Shown here one piece after another: positions 6,509 to 11,126 of a stretch of 11,126 nucleotides of DNA; position 1 is the stretch's first letter, and every line of letters starts with the position of its first letter. The translations under genes were made by a program, and so were the position numbers. The notes below the pieces were generated by a model. It worked only from the letters and a program-made list of their open reading frames with translations. It searched no databases and was not told the origin of the DNA. Source of the stretch: Salinisphaera sp. UBA1666 (GTDB lineage Bacteria > Pseudomonadota > Gammaproteobacteria > Nevskiales > Salinisphaeraceae); NCBI GenBank assembly GCA_002320455.1, contig DCKU01000014.1, positions 1 to 11,126 of the forward strand. Reading direction: 5' to 3'.

Positions 6509-7314
6509 TGGCCGCACTTGAACAGCCCTATCTGGATCTGATGGCCGAGATTCGCGATCACGGCACCACCAAGGCCGACCGGACCGGGGTGGGCACGCGC
6601 TCGGTCTTTGGCCGCCAGATGCGTTTCGATCTCACGCGCGGCTTTCCGGTGCTGACCACCAAAAAGCTGTATCTGCGCGCGATCATCCACGAACTTCTAT
6701 GGTTCATCGCGGGCGACACCAACATCGCCTATCTGCGCGATAACAAGGTTCGAATTTGGGACGAGTGGGCCGACGAGCAGGGTGATCTCGGTCCGGTCTA
6801 TGGCTATCAATGGCGAAGCTGGCCGGCGCCGGGCGGCCAGGCCATCGACCAGTTGGCCCGCGTGATCGAGTCCATCAAGCACAACCCGGACTCGCGGCGA
6901 CACCTGGTCACGGCCTGGAACCCGGCCCAGGTGGACGATATGGCGCTGCCGCCGTGTCATGCGCTGTTCCAGTTCTACGTGGCCAACGGGCGGCTGTCGT
7001 GTCAGCTGTATCAGCGCAGCGGCGACGTGTTTCTGGGCGTGCCGTTCAATATCGCCAGCTATGCGCTGCTGACGCATATGGTGGCCCAGGCTTGCGGGTT
7101 GGGTGTGGGTGAGTTCGTACACACGCTGGGCGACGCCCATCTGTATCTGAACCATCTCGAGCAGGTCGAGACCCAGCTTTCGCGCACGCCCAAGACAGCA
7201 CCGCGGCTCTGGCTCAACCCGGCGGTTACCGACGTGTTCGCCTTCACTTTCGGCGATATTTCGGTCGAAGACTACCAGGCCCATCCGTCGATCAAGGCGC
7301 CGATCGCCGTATGA
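6508..7314 (+). CDS. thyA: Thymidylate synthase
   Basis: The 268-residue enzyme (E. coli 264) makes dTMP from dUMP using methylenetetrahydrofolate, producing dihydrofolate. Conserved blocks are all intact: DRTGVGTRSVFG (24-35), the HELLWFIAGDTNIAYL block (61-76), GPVYGYQWRSW (95-105), RRHLVTAWNPAQVDDMALPPCH with nucleophile C150, CQLYQRSGDVFLGVPFNIASYALL, and GDAHLYLNH. The ATG uses the last base of the lgt TGA, with GAGG 7 nt upstream. Its 3' end overlaps folA by 4 bp (ATGA), coupling synthesis of this dihydrofolate-producing enzyme to the reductase that recycles the product. No unusual residue was noticed. Confidence 0.97.
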   Translation: MAALEQPYLDLMAEIRDHGTTKADRTGVGTRSVFGRQMRFDLTRGFPVLTTKKLYLRAIIHELLWFIAGDTNIAYLRDNKVRIWDEWADEQGDLGPVYGYQWRSWPAPGGQAIDQLARVIESIKHNPDSRRHLVTAWNPAQVDDMALPPCHALFQFYVANGRLSCQLYQRSGDVFLGVPFNIASYALLTHMVAQACGLGVGEFVHTLGDAHLYLNHLEQVETQLSRTPKTAPRLWLNPAVTDVFAFTFGDISVEDYQAHPSIKAPIAV

Positions 7315-7820
7315 CACAGCTCGACCGTCCTCGAATCACCTTCATTGTGGCCATGGACGCCAATCGGCTGATTGGCGCCGACGGCGGCATGCCGTGGCAT
7401 ATCCCGGGCGATCTGCCGCGCTTCAAGCGTCGTACCCGCCACAAGCCGGTTCTCATGGGCCGCAAGACCTTCGAGTCGATCGGCAAGCCGCTGCCACAGC
7501 GCGACAACATCGTGCTCTCGCGCTCGTCGGCATTGGCCTTACGCCATGATGTGATCGCGGTACACGATGTGGCCGCCGCGCTCGCGGCCGCGGGCGACGC
7601 CCCGGAGCTGATGGTCATCGGCGGGGCCGAAATCTATCGTCTGCTGCTGGATCAGGCAGACTGCCTGGATATTACGCATATCGAGGCCGAATACGAGGGT
7701 GACACCTGGTTTCCCGCGGTGGACTGGGCGGCCTGGCAGATCGAGACCGAACAACGCGTGGCCGCGGAAGGCGATACGCCGGCACATCGATTTGTGACGT
7801 GGATTCGACGCGCGGTATAG
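7311..7820 (+). CDS. folA: Dihydrofolate reductase
   Basis: The 169-residue protein reduces dihydrofolate to tetrahydrofolate with NADPH and is the trimethoprim target. It has the opening strand ITFIVAMDANRLIGADGGMPWHIPGDLPRFK; D34 in PGDL corresponds to catalytic Asp27 of E. coli, and the MPW loop is conserved. The NADPH-binding LMGRKTFESIG and the later VIGGAEIYRLLL motif are also intact. About 10 residues more than E. coli FolA (159) are spread over the N-terminus (MTQLDRPR) and loops. The start ATG at 7311 overlaps the thyA TGA and has only a weak upstream AAGG, consistent with translational coupling. This closes the lgt-thyA-folA set. Confidence 0.96.
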   Translation: MTQLDRPRITFIVAMDANRLIGADGGMPWHIPGDLPRFKRRTRHKPVLMGRKTFESIGKPLPQRDNIVLSRSSALALRHDVIAVHDVAAALAAAGDAPELMVIGGAEIYRLLLDQADCLDITHIEAEYEGDTWFPAVDWAAWQIETEQRVAAEGDTPAHRFVTWIRRAV

Positions 7821-7848
7821 ACTCAATACTGCACAAATTCCAACAATC

Positions 7849-7854
7849 GAGGAG
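7849..7854 (+). promoter_or_regulatory. Strong ribosome binding site of the acyl-CoA-binding protein gene
   Basis: GAGGAG lies 6 nt before ATG 7861 and fixes that start. It is one of the best Shine-Dalgarno matches in the window and suggests high expression. The 40-bp gap in front of it (7821-7860) is AT-rich compared with its surroundings, which may reflect a promoter, but I cannot assign -35 and -10 boxes with confidence. Confidence 0.6.
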
Positions 7855-7860
7855 ACAACC

Positions 7861-8130
7861 ATGTCCGATGTGAAAGCCGACTTCGAGCAGGCCCAGAAAG
7901 ACGTAGAAACATTGAGCGGTCGTCCCAGCAACGATGACCTACTGGCGCTCTATGCCCACTACAAGCAGGCCAACGACGGCGACGTCTCGGGCAAGCGCCC
8001 CGGCATGACCGATTTCAAGGGCCGTGCGAAATACGATGCCTGGGCCAAGCTCAAGGGCACCGACGAAAACACGGCGATGCAGGGCTACATCGATAAGGTC
8101 AACGCGTTGCTCGACGGCGACAAGAAATAA
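7861..8130 (+). CDS. Acyl-CoA-binding protein (ACBP)
   Basis: This 89-residue soluble protein is a complete single-domain ACBP, a four-helix bundle that binds medium- to long-chain acyl-CoA esters and buffers or delivers them. The hallmark block LYAHYKQANDGDVSGKRPGM followed by DFKGRAKYDAW closely matches animal and bacterial ACBPs. The ligand-contacting residues of bovine ACBP (Tyr28, Lys32, Lys54, Tyr73) correspond to Y31, K35, K57 and Y76; the Trp after Lys54 is Tyr58. ACBPs are universal in eukaryotes but patchily present in bacteria. The gene follows folA by 40 bp with a strong ribosome binding site, and is followed by a small hairpin. Confidence 0.95.
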   Translation: MSDVKADFEQAQKDVETLSGRPSNDDLLALYAHYKQANDGDVSGKRPGMTDFKGRAKYDAWAKLKGTDENTAMQGYIDKVNALLDGDKK

Positions 8131-8133
8131 GCC

Positions 8134-8150
8134 GTGTGCATCGAGCACAC
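8134..8150 (+). other. Small hairpin downstream of the ACBP gene
   Basis: GTGTGC, a 5-nt loop ATCGA, and GCACAC form a perfect 6-bp stem starting 3 nt after the ACBP stop. No T run follows, so it is not a convincing intrinsic terminator. It could protect the 3' end of the short, probably abundant ACBP transcript or reduce read-through into the HAD gene 24 bp later. Confidence 0.4.
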
Positions 8151-8173
8151 ACCCGTGGATCGTAGAGTCTGTC

Positions 8174-8839
8174 ATGCATGATGTTGTCAGAAGAGTATCG
8201 TCCCACTGGCTGGTGTTCGATCTGGGCGGGGTGCTCGTCGACGTGGCCCACGGCGACGTCACCCACAGCCGCCTGGCGGCCGATTTCGGCATTCAACCGG
8301 CTCGTCTCGACGAGCTGCTGACCACGCCCGACGCCGGCCAGGCACACTCGGCGATCCAGCGCTTCGAGACCGGCGAGCTGTCGGTCGACGGGCTGTTGGC
8401 TCGTCTGAACGAGGTGGCGAGCACGCCGCTGACACGCGATGAATTCGTGGTGTCGCTCAACGCCATGCTGCTTGGCTGTTTCGATGAAACAGCCGAACTC
8501 GTGGCCGAGCTATCCGAGGCGGGCTACGGCATTGCCTGCTACAGCAATACCAACCCGGTGCACTGGAGTCATATCCAGCGCCAGTTCGCGTTCTTCGATG
8601 ACATCATCGAGCCGTTTGCCTCGCATGTCGTTGGTCATCGCAAGCCGGATCCGGAAGGCTACGAGCGCGTGTGCGCAGCACTGGATGCCAAGCCCGGCGA
8701 CTGTGTGTTGATCGACGATCGCATCGAGAACGTCGAAGGTGCACGAGCGGCGCACTGGCAGGCTCATCACTTCACGGGTATTTCAGGGCTGCGCGCCGCA
8801 CTGGCCGATATCGGCGTCGACAGCCGCGCGGCGTCTTGA
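8174..8839 (+). CDS. HAD-superfamily hydrolase, YihX-like
   Basis: The 221-residue protein has the four HAD motifs: FDLGGVLVD with nucleophile D16, SNTN (124-127) as motif II, K157 in GHRKPDPEGY as motif III, and IDDRIENVEGA (180-190) with D181/D182 as the metal-binding motif IV. A helical cap of about 80 residues sits between motifs I and II, as in HAD subfamily IA. Position +2 after the nucleophile, usually Asp in phosphatases, is Gly. The same DLG pattern occurs in E. coli YihX, a glucose-1-phosphate phosphatase, and in epoxide hydrolase N-terminal domains. The substrate is unknown. The start ATG 8174 has no strong ribosome binding site; the TGA overlaps the TTG start of the sirtuin. Confidence 0.85.
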   Translation: MHDVVRRVSSHWLVFDLGGVLVDVAHGDVTHSRLAADFGIQPARLDELLTTPDAGQAHSAIQRFETGELSVDGLLARLNEVASTPLTRDEFVVSLNAMLLGCFDETAELVAELSEAGYGIACYSNTNPVHWSHIQRQFAFFDDIIEPFASHVVGHRKPDPEGYERVCAALDAKPGDCVLIDDRIENVEGARAAHWQAHHFTGISGLRAALADIGVDSRAAS

Positions 8840-9696
8840 GCGACACCTCGGACGGTCTGGAGTTGGCCACCGATCGCGAGGCGAATGTGGCACTGCTGCG
8901 CGACTACATCGATGCGCACCGGCGGCTGTTCGTGCTGAGCGGCGCCGGCCTGTCGGTGGGCTCGGGCATCCCCGACTATCGTGATCGTGAGGGGGGCTGG
9001 AAGGGCGCCAGTCCGATTCAGCATCAGGCTTTCATCTCGCAGCACGCCAAGCGCCAGCGTTACTGGGCCCGCAGCATGGCGGGCTGGCCGCCGGTGGCTC
9101 GGGCACGGCCCAACGCCGGGCACGAAGCACTGGCCGGGCTGGGCCGTCGGGATCAGCTTTCGCTGCTGGTGACCCAGAACGTCGACGGCTTGCACCAGGC
9201 CGCCGGCAGCCGCGGTGTTGTCGATCTGCACGGGCGTTTGGATCGGGTGATCTGTCTGTCCTGTGGGCATCGCAGTCATCGCAACGACGTCCAGACCCGG
9301 CTCATCGAGGGCAATGCCGGCTGGCTGACCGATGCCGACGCCATTCGTCCCGACGGCGACATCGAGCTGGGCGACGTAGATTACGCCCGCTTCAACGTGC
9401 CCGATTGCCCCATGTGCGGCGGCATCCTGAAGCCGGACGTCGTGTTTTTCGGCGGCTCCGTACCCAAGGCCCGGGTCGACCGGGCCTGGGCCGGCCTTCG
9501 GGCGGCTGATGCGGTGTTGGTCGCCGGATCGTCGCTCATGGTGTGGTCGGGGTTTCGTTTCGTGCGCGAGGCCGCCAGACAGGGCCTGCCGATCATGGCT
9601 ATCAACTACGGAAAGACCCGCGCCGACGAGTTGATCACTCACAAGATCGACGACGACTGCGTCGAGGTCTTGTCTGCAGGTCTCGGGGCAGGCTAA
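8836..9696 (+). CDS. Sir2-family NAD-dependent protein deacylase, SIRT4-like (class II)
   Basis: Counting from TTG 8836 the protein is 286 residues. It carries the NAD-binding GAGLSVGSGIPDYRD (36-50), TQNVDGLH (113-120), catalytic H132 in DLHGRL, the zinc ligands C140/C143 and C191/C194, and LKPDVVFFGG and GSSLMVWSG. The stretch PIQHQAF...RQRYWARSMAGWP (60-85), the insert with RPDGD, and the LKPDVVFFG end match human SIRT4 much better than CobB. SIRT4-type enzymes remove lipoyl and branched or longer acyl groups from lysines, or ADP-ribosylate. No in-frame ATG exists near the N-terminus; TTG 8836 overlaps the HAD stop (TTGA) and suits coupling, while GTG 8887 is an alternative that would leave only a short lead before the NAD motif. 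Confidence 0.9.
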   Translation: MSDTSDGLELATDREANVALLRDYIDAHRRLFVLSGAGLSVGSGIPDYRDREGGWKGASPIQHQAFISQHAKRQRYWARSMAGWPPVARARPNAGHEALAGLGRRDQLSLLVTQNVDGLHQAAGSRGVVDLHGRLDRVICLSCGHRSHRNDVQTRLIEGNAGWLTDADAIRPDGDIELGDVDYARFNVPDCPMCGGILKPDVVFFGGSVPKARVDRAWAGLRAADAVLVAGSSLMVWSGFRFVREAARQGLPIMAINYGKTRADELITHKIDDDCVEVLSAGLGAG

Positions 9697-9824
9697 ATCC
9701 TCTTTCGAGTCGTCTGATTCTGTCCGGCCTGTGCCGAATGCTGGGCGTGTTATTCGGCGGCGAATCATCCTGCTCGCGCCGGTTGTGCTAAGGTCAATCC
9801 ATCACATCTTCTGATGGAGACGAC
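9697..9824 (+). promoter_or_regulatory. Leader of the ATP-grasp gene with possible promoter and ribosome binding site
   Basis: The 128-bp gap, the longest in the window, probably holds the promoter of the following gene. TGCTAAGGT (9786-9794) resembles an extended -10 element (TAAGGT 9789-9794), but no good -35 stands 17 bp upstream. An inverted repeat with 5-bp arms, ATTCG-GCGG-CGAAT, lies at 9752-9765 and could be a small operator or hairpin. GGAGA at 9816-9820 is the ribosome binding site for ATG 9825. Confidence 0.35.
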
Positions 9825-11051
9825 ATGGCAGAGAAGAATCCGGAAAAAGGCTATATTGCGCTGTTGGGCTGGGCGATGGGGGCCATCGAGGCTGCCGAGC
9901 GCTTTGATCGGCGCTATGTCGTTGTGGCTCCCGAATGGGCCGAGGATTATTGCAAAGAGCACGATATTCCGTACGTGCCTTGGAATTTTGAGCGCCTGAA
10001 CGACCGCTCGCTCGAGATTGCCGAAAAGCTCAAGGACATGGGTGTGGACGCGGCCGTGCCGCTGTTCGAGGAAGTGGTCGAGTGGGCCGGCGCGATCAAC
10101 GCCGTGCTCATGGACAACCCGCGTCTGCACGGGCAGGCCGTGCTGTTCCGCGACAAGGCGCTGATGAAGCGTCGTGCCCAGCTGGGCGGCATCCGCGTAG
10201 GCATCTTCGAAGAAGCGCACGAGCGCGATGATGTTTATCGCTTCTTCAAGCGCGTGAACCAGACGCTGCTCAAGCTCGACGGCGATACTGAAGACCCGAT
10301 CCATCTCAAGGCTTTCGACAAGGCGGGCTGTCTGGGTCATCGCATGATCAAGTCGGCCGAGGAAATCGAGCAGATTCCGGACTCGGAATATCCGCTGCTG
10401 ATGGAAAGCCATCTCGACGGCTGGGAGTTCGCGGTCGAGGCCTGGATCTGGAACGGCAAGATCCAGTTCCTGAACATCTCGGAGTACGTGACGCTGGGCT
10501 ACTCGGTGTTCGTGCCGGCCACGCCGGAGTTGGAGTCGTGGCGTAATCTGATCACGCAGCAGATCGAGCTGCTGATCAAGACCTTCGATATCCAGTTCGG
10601 CCAGATCCACCCCGAATATTTCGTGACCTCCGACGGTACGATGTACTTCGGCGAAGTGGCCTATCGTCCGCCGGGCTTCAAGGCCTTCGAGCTGATCGAG
10701 CGCGCCTACGGCTTCAACGCCTATCAGGCGTCGATGATGGTGTTCGATCCGAAGACCACCCAAGAAGAGGTCGACAACTTCTTCCCCGAAGAGGTCACCG
10801 GCGCCAAGGGCTATGCCGGTTGCTTCGGCGTATATCCGCGCAAGCGCGTGGTCTCCCAGCTGGCGATCCCGGAAGAGGTCAGCGAGCACGAATACTTCGA
10901 CTTCCACGAGCTGTCCGCACCGCTTCAGGAAACGGTCACCAAGCGCAACGCCTTCGGCACCCACTGGGGTCTGGTGTTCTTCTTCGGTGATAACCCGCAC
11001 AAGCTGCGCGACCTGCTCAAGCACCAGGAAGAGCTGGACTACTACGTCTAG
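9825..11051 (+). CDS. ATP-grasp superfamily enzyme, substrate unknown
   Basis: This soluble 408-residue protein has no signal peptide. An N-terminal Rossmann-like part (10-100) is followed by an ATP-grasp-like core: FRDKALMKRRAQLGGI (108-123) as the small-lobe helix, IHLKAFDKAG (159-168), YPLLMESHLDGWEFAVEAW (189-207) as the nucleotide-binding strand region, and IHPEYF (261-266, E264) plus GEVAYRPPGF (276-285, E277 and R281) as probable metal and phosphate ligands. The usual Glu-x-Asn-x-Arg reads Glu-Val-Ala-Tyr-Arg, as in PurK-like enzymes that have Ala there. ATP-grasp enzymes join a carboxylate to an amine or thiol through an acyl phosphate. About 120 residues after the core (GVYPRKRVV, YFDFHELSAP, GTHWGLVFFFGD) form a C-terminal lobe I do not recognise. 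It stands alone between its own leader and a terminator. Confidence 0.8.
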   Translation: MAEKNPEKGYIALLGWAMGAIEAAERFDRRYVVVAPEWAEDYCKEHDIPYVPWNFERLNDRSLEIAEKLKDMGVDAAVPLFEEVVEWAGAINAVLMDNPRLHGQAVLFRDKALMKRRAQLGGIRVGIFEEAHERDDVYRFFKRVNQTLLKLDGDTEDPIHLKAFDKAGCLGHRMIKSAEEIEQIPDSEYPLLMESHLDGWEFAVEAWIWNGKIQFLNISEYVTLGYSVFVPATPELESWRNLITQQIELLIKTFDIQFGQIHPEYFVTSDGTMYFGEVAYRPPGFKAFELIERAYGFNAYQASMMVFDPKTTQEEVDNFFPEEVTGAKGYAGCFGVYPRKRVVSQLAIPEEVSEHEYFDFHELSAPLQETVTKRNAFGTHWGLVFFFGDNPHKLRDLLKHQEELDYYV

Positions 11052-11073
11052 TTACTGCGCGAGCCCAGCACGG

Positions 11074-11102
11074 AAAAGCCTCCGGTGACGGAGGCTTTTT
11101 TT
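11074..11102 (+). terminator. Intrinsic terminator after the ATP-grasp gene
   Basis: A perfect 11-bp stem, AAAAGCCTCCG with CGGAGGCTTTT, encloses a GTGA tetraloop and runs into seven T residues (11096-11102). It begins 22 nt after the stop codon. The A-tract opposite the T-tract could also make it act in the reverse direction. Confidence 0.95.
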
Positions 11103-11126
11103 AGGTTCATCGCAGACCAGCGGGAC

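Noticed and set aside
9765..11024. Very long open frame (419 codons) on the minus strand opposite the ATP-grasp gene
   Set aside because: It is an antisense shadow caused by the codon bias of the + strand gene. Its translation is rich in His, Gln and Arg with no recognisable domain, while the + frame has clear ATP-grasp motifs, a ribosome binding site and a terminator.

Overview
The window looks like chromosome from a GC-rich gammaproteobacterium. The evidence is a dense one-strand gene layout, ATGA-type overlaps, an lgt-thyA-folA order, and E. coli-like Udp and DeoB. A halophilic, Salinisphaera-like lineage is a guess from overall impression; no rRNA or marker gene here settles it. All recognised genes are on the + strand. 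No mobile element, CRISPR array or tRNA was seen, and no stretch longer than about 130 bp lacks a gene.

Region 1 (1-5052) is a nucleoside-salvage cluster. It holds the C-terminal end of a Tsx-like outer-membrane nucleoside channel, an NCS1-family nucleobase/nucleoside permease, a cytidine deaminase remnant with an in-frame internal deletion, phosphopentomutase (deoB) and uridine phosphorylase (udp). The first five are packed with 2-10 bp gaps or 4-bp overlaps, so they probably form one operon. A PfkB-family (adenosine kinase-like) sugar/nucleoside kinase follows after a 100-bp gap. Read together, nucleosides cross the outer membrane, enter by the permease, and uridine is split to uracil and ribose-1-phosphate. 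DeoB then turns ribose-1-phosphate into ribose-5-phosphate. The cytidine-to-uridine step of this operon appears to be lost.

Region 2 (5102-7820) carries a RimJ/RimL-type GNAT acetyltransferase, then the tightly coupled lgt-thyA-folA set: lipoprotein diacylglyceryl transferase, thymidylate synthase and dihydrofolate reductase. ThyA produces dihydrofolate and FolA reduces it again.

Region 3 (7861-9696) holds an acyl-CoA-binding protein, a YihX-like HAD hydrolase and a sirtuin of the SIRT4-like type. The sirtuin has a probable TTG start overlapping the HAD stop codon.

Region 4 (9825-11102) is a monocistronic unit: an ATP-grasp enzyme of unknown substrate, with its own leader and a strong intrinsic terminator.

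The points most worth a second look are the deaminase missing its catalytic Cys-Ala-Glu segment, the DeoB whose phosphorylated-Thr motif is changed to Lys-Gly-Ser-Thr, the ACBP/HAD/SIRT4-like trio, and the orphan ATP-grasp protein. I did not see a clearly new defence or mobile system.
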